A stretch of DNA of 18,170 nt. Source: Planctomycetota bacterium (GTDB lineage: Bacteria; Planctomycetota; Planctomycetia; Planctomycetales; Planctomycetaceae). The position numbers and the translations under genes are program-made. The stretch's first letter is position 1. Every line of letters starts with the position of its first letter. Shown in pieces: positions 8,801 through 16,073 of this stretch. Location of the stretch: assembly GCA_023429275.1 (NCBI GenBank), contig JAEYWB010000042.1, positions 1-18,170 of the forward strand, given 5' to 3'. The notes beneath the pieces are model-generated. The model made no database searches. It worked only from the letters and a program-made list of their open reading frames with translations, and was not told the origin of the DNA.

Positions 8801-11800
8801 GGCCGTAGAGGATCGGCGCGGCAAGCCGGCAGTAGGTCTGCACGTCGGAATCGCTGACGCCGATCTGCCGACGGATGACCTGGTCGTGAGTCCACGACAG
8901 CTCGAACGCCCGGTCGCAGAGGCGGAAGTCCTGGTACTTGTCGACGAGGGCCAGGGCCGCTTCCCGCGTCGGAGCGATCCCGGTGACGATGTCGACCCGG
9001 AAGCTCTGGTCGGGCGGGATTTCGGCCGAGCGGCGGATGCTGACGATCGGATCAAGGACCGCGCCGGCGGTCCCCGTAAGCGGACCGGGATTCCGGAGCG
9101 CCGCGGGATCCTGCAGAACGCCCCCCCGGCCGAGGAAGACCGATCGATCAGTCTCGAAGCTCGCGCCGTCCGCCCTGGGCCGTTCGAGGACCATCATGTG
9201 GAACAGGACCGGCGGCTTCTCGCCCGAGGACCGCGGCCGCCGGGTGCAGAGGATCGCGGACTTCTCAGGGAGGAGCTCGGTCGTGACGAAGAGATTCGAG
9301 AACGCGCGGTGGGCGAGATCGGCCGCCTGCGGGGCGAGGACCACTTCGGCATAGGTCGTCAGGTCGATCGACCGGGCGAGCCGGCCGATGTTCTTGACGG
9401 TCGTCCGGCGGACTTCGAGGTTGTCCTCCGTCGAGACCCCGATCATGGTCTGGACGTCGAGGTCATTGTCGATCCGGTGGAACTCCGCCCGGCCGTGGCA
9501 GAATGTCACCCGGTACCGCTCGGGGACCTGCGTCGTCGGCTGATCGGTCGTGGACCAGAACTCACCGGTCTCGCGGTCCCGCACGAAGCAGAACTGCCCG
9601 TGGCGGTCCTGCGCGGCATCGGGAAGCCAGCGGGTGACAGCCAGTCCGCCGCACTGGCTGTAGCCACCCCCCGAGTTGGTCACCATCACGTGGTACTCGC
9701 CGTTCCCCAGCAGATGAACCTCGGGGGTCGGCGTATCGGCGGTCGTGAAGACGCGGCTGGCGGGCTCTTCCGCTCCCGTCTCGTCGGTCGTGGCGACGGG
9801 GACCTCGCGCATCTCGGCGGGGTGCGGATAGACAGGACGGATGACGTCCGGCACGCGCTCCTGCAGCAGGAGGTCGTGTGCTTTCATGAGCGGGTCGGAA
9901 AGGAGCCGCCGCTGCATCGGCCGGTCGAGAAGGACCGACGTCAGCGCAAGGAGGCTCATGCCGCTGTGGTGGGCCATGTAGGTCCGGCAGGGGACCGGCG
10001 AGCCATCGGGTGCGCGGCGGCTCGGGGTGTGGTCGACGGCGTCCACAAATCCCCATTCACCGAGCCAGCCCGCTTTCTCCATCAGGGCAATGTTCTCACA
10101 CGCGGCGGCGGGGGTGACCATCAGCCCCATCACGCTCGCATAAGGAGCGATGACGAGGTCTTCGCCGAGTCCGCGCTGCAGGCCCAGTCCCGGGACGCCG
10201 AACGCCCGGTACTGGTACGTCATGTTGACGTCGGTGACGTTGTAGCAGCTCTCCGACACCCCCCAGGGGATGCCGTGCTGCTTGCCGTACTGGATCTGCC
10301 GGGCGACCGCCCCGCGGCAGCCGAAGTCGAGGAGCGTCCCCTCATACTGCGGAAGGAGCAGCATCGGCATCAGGTATTCGAACATCGACCCCGACCAGCT
10401 GAGCAGCGTCGGGTCTCCATCCTGCGTCGTCATCATCCGGCCGAGGGCAAACCAGTGCTCCCGGGGGAGCTGCCCCTGGGCGATGGCGACGAAGCTGGCG
10501 ACCCGCGCCTCGGAGGCAAGCAGGTCGTAAAAGCTCTGGTCCATCCGGCGGTCGCTGACGTTGTAGCCGATGGCAAGCAGGTCGCGCCGCGAGTCGTACA
10601 GGAACCGGAAATCCATGTTGGCGAACTCGCCGCACTGGAGCGCGAGTGATTCCAGCGTCCGGAGGAGCGCCGCCGACTCCTGGGCCGAGGCGTCGAACAT
10701 CTCGATCAGCGTCAGCCACAGCTCGCGCGGGCCCGCGGACGAGCGTTCGATGCCCGGGGCCTCGCCATGACCGTTCTTCGAAAACTCGGCGGGAGGGACC
10801 ACGAGATCTTCGAGAGAAGTCCGGACCTCCTCGGCCCGCTTCGGAAGGTCTTTCAGCAGGCAGGCGCGATCGAGAGCCTCGATCTGGTCGACGACCTTCT
10901 GGAACTTTCCGCGAGCCTCGGCGTCAAGCGACAGGTTCTCGTCGATCGTCGGGATCGTCATGACGACCCACGGAGCAAGCCGGACGATCTCCGACTCGAA
11001 ATCACGGCACTGCCGCTCGAACCGCTGGAGCCACGGAACGATCCGGGGACCGATCCCCTGCAGGTGCGTCACGGCGGGAAGGAGATCCGACACTCCCGCC
11101 GCGAGATGCCCGAACTGCCGGTGCGCCGCCGTCAGTCCGGCGATGTTCGTCCTGCATTCCGACAGGAGCCGGTCCATCCGCAGCTGGAGCTCCCGCGGCA
11201 TGAGCGCCGTTCCCCGCTCGCCGGGTCGCGGCTGACCCTGGGCGATCGCGACACGCAGCGTATCGGCGAGTCCCTCGAACCATTCCTGCCGCACGACCGG
11301 GCGCTCGCCGAGATGCTCGAGCCCCCCGCGAAGCGTCAGCAGGAGCCCCGCCAGGTTCCCGCTGTCGACCGCCGAAACGTACTGCGGGTGGATCGGATTG
11401 AGCGTGCGGGTCTCGTACCAGTTGTAGAAGTGTCCATGGAAACGCTCGAGCTGGTCGAGCGTCCCGAACGTCCTCGAAATCCGCTGGGCCGTCTGGGTGG
11501 TCGAGATGTACCCGAAGTCCCAGGCCGAGAGATTCGCGAGCAGGCCCATCCCGATGTTGGTCGGACTCGTCCGGGCCGCAACGACTCCGGTCGGGACTTC
11601 CTGGTAGTTGTCGGGAGCGAGCCAGTTCTCCTGCTCCGTCACGAAGGTGTCGAAATAGTGCCAGGTCTGCCGGGCCAGCCGACGAAGGGCGATCTTCTGC
11701 TCGAGGGTGAGGTGGGCCACCTGCTTGGCGCGAGGCTGCGAGAGCTTCCACGCAAACCAGGGGGCGACGAGCCACAGTACCAGAAGCGGCGTGGCGGGAA

Positions 11801-14798
11801 GCATCGCCGCAGGGGCAAAGACCGCCAGGACCGCGAGCAGCGTCATCGGCACGATCGTGCAGGCATACATCAGCTCGTAGTGGTCACGCAGATTCCCGGC
11901 GGCGCGGCGTTCGGCGTCGCTGGCGGTGGTCCATTCGAGAAGCCCGCGCCGACTCACGAACATTCGGTACAGCACCCGGACGACGGCGTCGGCATTCCAG
12001 TGCGCCTCGTAGGGGAGCACCGACAGGCCGAACAACGTCTGCAGAAGCGACTTGCCGAGGGCCTTGAACCTGGACTTGATGTGCAGGCCGAGCGGCATCT
12101 CCTCGGGGACGCGGAAGAAGCCGGGAAGCGCCGTAATGATGTTCGGAAGGAACTGAATCGCCAGGAGAGCCCCGGTCCAGAACCCGGCCCACGCCGGGAC
12201 GAGCACGAGCCCGACGACGAACGCGGCGAGCAACAGGGGCGTTGTCAGGCTGCGGCGAAGGTTGTCGAAGATCTTCCAGCGGGAAAGAAGCGACAGCGGA
12301 TTCGGCGCGGTCCCCTGCGGCCCCGGGACACGTCGCGTGAGCCAGCAGAGGAGCTGCCAGTCCCCTCGAACCCATCGGTGCCGCCGGCTCGCGTCGGCGA
12401 GATACCGCGACGGAAAGCCTTCGAACAGGGTCACGTCACTGACGAGCCCCGTCCGGGCATGACAGCTTTCGATCAGGTCGTGGCTGAGGATCGTGTTCTC
12501 GGGGAACCGGTCCTTGAGCGAGGCCTCGAAGGCGTGAAGGTCGTAGATCCCTTTGCCGATGAAACTCGCGTGGCCGAAGATGTCGTGATAGACGTCGCTC
12601 ACCTGGCCGGTATAGGGGTCGATCCCGGCGTCTCCTCCGAACAGGCGGCTGTACTCGCTCGCGTTGGCCTCCGGCACCGTGAGGGCGACGCGGGGCTGAA
12701 GGATGGCGTAACCGCCGCGGACGCAGCCGGTCGTCTGGTCGAACCGGGGGCGGTTGAGCGGATGGGCCATGCAGCCGATGAGCTCCCGCGCAGCATCGCG
12801 CGGCAGCTGGGTATCAGTGTCGAGCGTGATGACGAACCGGACATTCGCCAGCGGCTGGAGATTGCCGACGATGACGCTGAAGGCATCCCGCCGTCCCCCG
12901 CGGAGCAGGGCGTTCAGGTCTTCGAGTTTGCCGCGCTTCCGCTCGTGTCCCATCCAGACCTGTTCGCGCTCGTTGTAAAGCCGCGGACGGTGGAAGAGGT
13001 AGAACAGGTCGGACCGGCCATCGACGTACTTCCGGTTCAGCTCCTCGATCCCGGCGCGGGCCTGTTCGATCAGGGCCGCGTCCGCCGGCTTCACCGCTTC
13101 ATCGGCGTCGCCGAGATCGGTCAGCAGGGCGAAGTGAACGTGCCGCTCCCGATTGGCGAGGTAGCGGACCTCGAGCTGGTCGAGCAGGCTCCGGACACCG
13201 CCGGCGCTCGTGAGCATCGTCGGAACGACGACGATCGTCCGGCACTCCTGGGGAATGCCGTGTGAAAAATCGAGCTGACCGACCGGGCGGGTCCGGACGA
13301 TGAGGGTCGACAGCCAGTTGACGATCGAGAGGGCGAACTGGAACGCCGCGAACCCGACGAGGACGAGCGGCAGAAGCCAGAGGATGATCCGGCTCGTCGT
13401 CAGGATCCCGGCCCCCCAGGCGGCCGCGCCGATTCCGCAGACCGTAAGCCCCCAGACGAGCAGGATCGCTCCGAAGTAACTCGCCAGTGGAAACCGGCGA
13501 CCGACCCGCGCGATCCGCTGCGCCGGCCCGGGGCGATAGCCGACCTGCCGCTCGAGCGCCGCACGGCCCTCGTCCAGCAGGTAGTAGCCGACGTGCTGCC
13601 GGAGTTCGTGCTCGGCATGTTCCCGGAAGTCTTCCGGAGCGTCGATCCGGTCGCGGCGCAGCTCCTGGGCGAGCTCAATCGCCGCCCGGGCCACCTGGGC
13701 TTCCGTCTGGGGAGACCGTTTCGTGATCTCCTCGACGACATGCCGGTAGCGGTCGCGGGTGGCGAAGCTCATCTGCGGATACACCCCCGCGGGATCGCTC
13801 CGCAGGATCCGCTCGACCCGGCTCTGCTCTTCGACAAATTGCCGCCAGTCCATCGCTCCGAGCGAACGGAGGCTCGTGATCGTGTTGCCGATCGAGACCT
13901 GGTCGGCCGCCTGGACCTGGGTGTTGAGATGCACGAGCCGTTCGACCGTCTGCCCCTGTTCGGCCAGCCGGTGCTCGATCCACTGCATCGCGGCGGGAAT
14001 CTGGTTGGCCCGCCCCTGGAGCCGCTGGGCGAACTCGGCGACGAATCCGGCCCGCATCGGCGGATCGCTCTGGATCAGCTCCGCGAGCGTGACGATGACG
14101 TTCTTGGGATCGTGCTCGAGGACGTCGAGGACCCGGCTCGCCCAGGCGCCGGCCAGCTCTCTGTCCCGCTGCTGCCAGGCGACGCGGATCGCGATCCGCC
14201 GCAGGTTCTCGACGAGCGCGAGGCGGAGCATGATCGGGATCGCCCACAGCTCGCCGAGGGTCAGCGGGGTCACCGCCTGGTAAGCGGCGACGAACTGCCG
14301 CAGGTTGTCGGCGTCGAGCTTGCCGTCCGCGTGGCTGATGAGCTCCATCGCGATGTCGTAGACCCGCGGGAGTCCGTCGGACGGTCCGCCGGCCAGGCGG
14401 GGGAGCTCACGGCTGTAGTTTCGAGGGAGGTGCTGTTTCGCCAGCCGGACCTGCGTCTCGATGACATAGAAATTGTCGATGAGCCACTCGGCCGCCGGGA
14501 CGATGCCGAGCCCCTCTTTGAGGGCGGCATGGGTGAGTTCGTACGCCTCGCGGAGAATCCGGGCGTTCTCGGAGAGCCGGGGAAGGAGGAGATCGCGGGC
14601 GCGTCCCTTGCCGAGGGAGTGCCAGTTCGCGAGCGCGCGGCCATGCCGTTCGAGCTGGTCGACGCTGAGGACTTCCGAACGTGCGAGGTCTTCATCCGCC
14701 TCGGTCCGGAACAGCCAGCGTTCCCTCCGCTTCCGGGAAGCGGAGGAAATCGGCGCCGAAGAGCGCGGCGCCGCGGGAGCATCAGTCACGGGGGACAT
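5886..14798 (-). CDS. ndvB: Cyclic beta-1,2-glucan synthase (NdvB/ChvB/Cgs type)
   Basis: At 2970 residues this matches the very large NdvB/ChvB/Cgs enzymes that make periplasmic cyclic beta-1,2-glucan from UDP-glucose. The N-terminus (1-430) is helical and includes WLIDNFYVIETQVRLAK (105-121), typical of the family. Membrane segments lie near 441-465, 471-497, 852-893 and 979-1017. The GT84 glucosyltransferase (about 505-830) shows TLDTDTQLP with the DxD pair (D660, D662), HDLIE (773-777) and RRHRWVRGDW (805-814). Residues about 1035-1660 resemble the glycoamylase-like domain (Pfam PF10091; GH189 cyclising transglycosylase). The C-terminal part is GH94-like: two related beta-sandwich regions (about 1690-1960 and 2185-2440) and a helical-barrel domain (about 2480-2890) with GGAYGFRDQLQDS (2510-2522) and GDWNDGM (2647-2653), where the GH94 general acid lies. 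In known enzymes this part trims chain length by phosphorolysis. ATG start at 14798. The coding frame is intact. Confidence 0.96.
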   Translation of the reverse strand: MSPVTDAPAAPRSSAPISSASRKRRERWLFRTEADEDLARSEVLSVDQLERHGRALANWHSLGKGRARDLLLPRLSENARILREAYELTHAALKEGLGIVPAAEWLIDNFYVIETQVRLAKQHLPRNYSRELPRLAGGPSDGLPRVYDIAMELISHADGKLDADNLRQFVAAYQAVTPLTLGELWAIPIMLRLALVENLRRIAIRVAWQQRDRELAGAWASRVLDVLEHDPKNVIVTLAELIQSDPPMRAGFVAEFAQRLQGRANQIPAAMQWIEHRLAEQGQTVERLVHLNTQVQAADQVSIGNTITSLRSLGAMDWRQFVEEQSRVERILRSDPAGVYPQMSFATRDRYRHVVEEITKRSPQTEAQVARAAIELAQELRRDRIDAPEDFREHAEHELRQHVGYYLLDEGRAALERQVGYRPGPAQRIARVGRRFPLASYFGAILLVWGLTVCGIGAAAWGAGILTTSRIILWLLPLVLVGFAAFQFALSIVNWLSTLIVRTRPVGQLDFSHGIPQECRTIVVVPTMLTSAGGVRSLLDQLEVRYLANRERHVHFALLTDLGDADEAVKPADAALIEQARAGIEELNRKYVDGRSDLFYLFHRPRLYNEREQVWMGHERKRGKLEDLNALLRGGRRDAFSVIVGNLQPLANVRFVITLDTDTQLPRDAARELIGCMAHPLNRPRFDQTTGCVRGGYAILQPRVALTVPEANASEYSRLFGGDAGIDPYTGQVSDVYHDIFGHASFIGKGIYDLHAFEASLKDRFPENTILSHDLIESCHARTGLVSDVTLFEGFPSRYLADASRRHRWVRGDWQLLCWLTRRVPGPQGTAPNPLSLLSRWKIFDNLRRSLTTPLLLAAFVVGLVLVPAWAGFWTGALLAIQFLPNIITALPGFFRVPEEMPLGLHIKSRFKALGKSLLQTLFGLSVLPYEAHWNADAVVRVLYRMFVSRRGLLEWTTASDAERRAAGNLRDHYELMYACTIVPMTLLAVLAVFAPAAMLPATPLLVLWLVAPWFAWKLSQPRAKQVAHLTLEQKIALRRLARQTWHYFDTFVTEQENWLAPDNYQEVPTGVVAARTSPTNIGMGLLANLSAWDFGYISTTQTAQRISRTFGTLDQLERFHGHFYNWYETRTLNPIHPQYVSAVDSGNLAGLLLTLRGGLEHLGERPVVRQEWFEGLADTLRVAIAQGQPRPGERGTALMPRELQLRMDRLLSECRTNIAGLTAAHRQFGHLAAGVSDLLPAVTHLQGIGPRIVPWLQRFERQCRDFESEIVRLAPWVVMTIPTIDENLSLDAEARGKFQKVVDQIEALDRACLLKDLPKRAEEVRTSLEDLVVPPAEFSKNGHGEAPGIERSSAGPRELWLTLIEMFDASAQESAALLRTLESLALQCGEFANMDFRFLYDSRRDLLAIGYNVSDRRMDQSFYDLLASEARVASFVAIAQGQLPREHWFALGRMMTTQDGDPTLLSWSGSMFEYLMPMLLLPQYEGTLLDFGCRGAVARQIQYGKQHGIPWGVSESCYNVTDVNMTYQYRAFGVPGLGLQRGLGEDLVIAPYASVMGLMVTPAAACENIALMEKAGWLGEWGFVDAVDHTPSRRAPDGSPVPCRTYMAHHSGMSLLALTSVLLDRPMQRRLLSDPLMKAHDLLLQERVPDVIRPVYPHPAEMREVPVATTDETGAEEPASRVFTTADTPTPEVHLLGNGEYHVMVTNSGGGYSQCGGLAVTRWLPDAAQDRHGQFCFVRDRETGEFWSTTDQPTTQVPERYRVTFCHGRAEFHRIDNDLDVQTMIGVSTEDNLEVRRTTVKNIGRLARSIDLTTYAEVVLAPQAADLAHRAFSNLFVTTELLPEKSAILCTRRPRSSGEKPPVLFHMMVLERPRADGASFETDRSVFLGRGGVLQDPAALRNPGPLTGTAGAVLDPIVSIRRSAEIPPDQSFRVDIVTGIAPTREAALALVDKYQDFRLCDRAFELSWTHDQVIRRQIGVSDSDVQTYCRLAAPILYGRSLLGPSKLSRGPAQRNQSHLWAHGISGDLPIVLVRATDPGRIGFIKRLLQAHAFWRMKGLAVDLVIWNDDEGGYRHELHDNLMGLITAGPNAGLIDRPGGIFVRRTDQMPEEDRQLLENSAAIVLSDSVGTLRDQLERRRSEPTRNLLRTVRSRKSEPERETPLARRELSFFNGYGGFTLDGKEYVMLLRPGLNTPAPWCNVLANDQLGTVISESGLGYTWFRNAHEYRLTPWHNDPVSDPSGEAVYVRDEETGRFFSATPSPARGGRTYVTRHGFGYTVWEHEEAGLQTELTVFVALDAPVKLMLLRVRNISGRRRSLSATGYVEWVLGERRSRPGVQIVTELDSQTGAILARNPFSVEFANSVGFFQTSEINRGVTCDRIEFLGRNGSLADPAALRNTRLSGRAGAGLDPCCALQSAFELGDGEEREISFVLGASDDRAAAISLLQRFKRVGDVRRTLEQVWRFWDETLSAVRVETPDAGLNDLANGWLLYQTLACRFWGRSGFYQSGGAYGFRDQLQDSMALLYSVPYLTREHLLRSAARQFKEGDVQHWWHPPTGRGVRTHFSDDYLWLPLVTARYVRVTGDTGILDETVGFLTDRPVAAEEESYYGLPQRAEESASLYEHCKRAVRNGLKFGRHGLPLMGCGDWNDGMNLVGEHGKGESVWLGFFLHLILNDMATLARSRQDAPFADECLAAAEQLRTNIEDQAWDGEWYKRAWFDDGRPLGSQENTECRIDSLPQSWAVLTGFANPQRMKSAMEAVDRNLVRRDLRIIQLFDPPFDKGILEPGYIKGYLPGVRENGGQYTHAAIWTTMAFAQMGDVRRAWECFDLINPVNHSDNEEEAKTYKVEPYVVAADVYSVAPHQGRGGWTWYTGSAGWMYRLIVETFLGLQVEGGTRLTFRPCVPAEWTAGYSVQYRHRSARYKIHFTIKGERTHLVNRVVVDGRDLPDMVVPLVDDGQEHTVQVELGG

Positions 14799-14971
14799 GC
14801 CGAACTCGCATCACTGAAGGAAGGGAACAGGCGGGGGAGCCTGCGGCGAGCCGCGCTGACGGAGGTTATGGTCGCAAACCAGGGACGTTCATGGCCCTGG
14901 CAAAGACAATTCCAGCAGGAGCACTACCACAAGGAATCCACCGGCCTCCCCAGTGAGCGCGGCGAAACAAG
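14799..14971 (-). other. Leader region of the glucan synthase gene
   Basis: This 173-base gap separates the small membrane protein gene from the glucan synthase on the same strand. It contains one stem-loop, CCAGGG (14879-14884) with CCCTGG (14895-14900) and a 10-base loop, without a good T-run, so it is at best a weak terminator or attenuator. The bases just before the ATG at 14798 do not offer a strong Shine-Dalgarno match; the nearest purine-rich run on that strand is not well placed. I see no convincing promoter. Confidence 0.3.
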
Positions 14972-15130
14972 CTAGACGACGGGCTTCTTCAGACCTCGGA
15001 CACTGAGCATCACGGCGAAGAGCACCATCAGAATCATCGCCATCAGGTTGGCAAACCCGGCACCGAACACCTGGCCGGAAATTGCCAGAAGCACCGAGAA
15101 CGCAAAGAGAGAAAGCAGTTCCAAAGACAT
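14972..15130 (-). CDS. Small hydrophobic membrane protein, 52 residues, unknown function
   Basis: An ATG at 15130 opens a 52-codon frame ending in TAG. AGGAG lies six bases upstream, one of the best ribosome binding sites in the window. The peptide begins MSLELLSLFAFSVLLAIS and continues through a glycine-containing turn (GQVFGAGFA, 19-27) into a second hydrophobic, methionine-rich run (NLMAMILMVLFAVMLSV, 28-44), ending in a positively charged tail (RGLKKPVV, 45-52). This predicts two membrane helices with the basic tail in the cytoplasm. I do not recognise a family. It is the gene immediately upstream of the glucan synthase on the same strand, 173 bases away, so it could be a co-transcribed accessory subunit, but that is inference. 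The composition and start signal make a chance frame unlikely. Confidence 0.72.
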   Translation of the reverse strand: MSLELLSLFAFSVLLAISGQVFGAGFANLMAMILMVLFAVMLSVRGLKKPVV

Positions 15131-15510
15131 CGCAGACTCCTATCGGACAACTCGCTTACACCCGAGGCGTCAGACCACTTCCTGCGATCCCACCCGCCCA
15201 TCAAACATCGAGCATGAGTTAGGGGTTGCAACTCACATGCCGCGCGGGCCTTAGCCATCTTGAGTCGCGTGATCCGCTGGGATTTTACTCACCCGGGTGG
15301 CCATCTGACCACCTTGCGATGCGGATCGGGCGACCACGTTGGAGGCGCACCAACCACGTCCCCGGGTGCCGACTCGCTTCGTCGGGCACTCCAGCTGATG
15401 GAATTCCAGTGCAAAACTGATGTCAGAAGCGAGGCAATTGACGGTCTTTCATCGGAGAGGTCGAATACTTCCATCAATCGGTTTTCTTTGCCCTCTGTCG
15501 AGCCCCGCTC
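15131..15510. other. 380-base intergenic region rich in inverted repeats
   Basis: The region separates the divergent small membrane protein and mutarotase genes and must hold both promoters. I see no convincing gene in it. Structured elements are TGAGTT/AACTCA (15216-15221 and 15231-15236) enclosing most of the palindrome GTTGCAAC; the perfect 10-base palindrome CACCCGGGTG (15290-15299); GGTGG/CCACC (15296-15300 and 15309-15313); a second CCCGGGTG at 15361-15368; and a stem GTGCC-GAC / GTC-GGGCAC (15366-15373 and 15381-15389) with a 7-base loop. They could be regulator sites or a folded leader for the mutarotase gene. Confidence 0.45.
15137..15141 (-). promoter_or_regulatory. Strong ribosome binding site for the 52-residue protein
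   Basis: On the minus strand AGGAG (TAGGAG with the preceding base) lies six bases before the ATG at 15130. This near-consensus site supports translation of a frame that would otherwise be easy to overlook. Confidence 0.7.
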
Positions 15511-15957
15511 ATGCTCAAGCACCAGCTGATTCATCCACACATCAACATGATTCTGGGCCGAGCCGGGCATCACTCGAAGGTGCTGATCGCGGACGGAAAC
15601 TACCCCGCGCACAACACGCTTGGACCGAATGCCGAGCTGATCTGTCTCAACCTCAGCCCGGGGCTCGTGAGCTGTACGCAGGTGCTGCGGGCCTTGGCGA
15701 GCGCCATCCCGATCGAAGCGGCGAACACGATGGGGATCCCGGCGGACGACCCGTATGCGCAGCACGGCGACCCGCCGATCTGGAACGAGTACCGCGGGAT
15801 CCTGAAGGAGTGCGGCCTGCCGATCGAACTCCAGCCGATCCAGAAGTGGGACTTTTACGACGCGGTCGCCAGCCGCGATCACGTCCTCACGATCCAGACC
15901 GGCGAGCAGGCCCTGTGGGCGAATCTGCTGCTGACGATCGGGGTGCGGAAGGGATAG
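15511..15957 (+). CDS. RbsD/FucU-type sugar mutarotase
   Basis: The 148-residue protein has the size and layout of the RbsD/FucU family, which interconverts alpha and beta anomers of sugars such as L-fucose and D-ribose in the cytoplasm before phosphorylation or isomerisation. Visible landmarks are the N-terminal GRAGHHSKVLIADGNYPAHN (16-35), equivalent to the GHGDE...DAHFPAHS region of Escherichia coli FucU with its active-site histidine (H20 here) and aspartate (D28), and the C-terminal TGEQALWANLLLTIGV (130-145), matching TGE...YGN...GV. The match to YPAH and the N-terminus favours FucU over RbsD. In E. coli FucU and RbsD a tyrosine stands where this protein has W136. The ATG at 15511 lacks a clear Shine-Dalgarno site. 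No fucose or ribose kinase, isomerase or transporter lies next to it, so the sugar is not determined. Confidence 0.88.
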   Translation: MLKHQLIHPHINMILGRAGHHSKVLIADGNYPAHNTLGPNAELICLNLSPGLVSCTQVLRALASAIPIEAANTMGIPADDPYAQHGDPPIWNEYRGILKECGLPIELQPIQKWDFYDAVASRDHVLTIQTGEQALWANLLLTIGVRKG

Positions 15958-16073
15958 ACCGTCGCGTCTCGATTCGCGGGTCCCTCGTCCGCCCTGCGGT
16001 ATCGACCGTCAGCCAGACGCCAGCGCGTTCCGGGTGTTCTACCGCGTCCGAGTGTGACGGCGTCTCAAAGCAA

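Noticed and set aside
5913..10649. Very long plus-strand open frame of 1578 codons opposite the glucan synthase
   Set aside because: The minus-strand synthase is intact and unmistakable over the same bases. High third-position GC in it removes stops from the opposite strand. The plus-strand peptide is an arginine-, valine- and proline-rich string without motifs.
10767..13265. Second long plus-strand frame (832 codons) opposite the synthase
   Set aside because: Same explanation: it mirrors the GT84 and glycoamylase-like regions and shows no recognisable domain or start signal.
15260..15529. Possible 89-codon gene in the region before the mutarotase
   Set aside because: It overlaps the mutarotase start out of frame, has no ribosome binding site and shows no recognisable domain; the inverted repeats explain the region better.
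15958..16073. Search for a terminator between the convergent mutarotase and secreted-protein genes
   Set aside because: I found no stem with a T-run in these 116 bases, so no terminator is reported.
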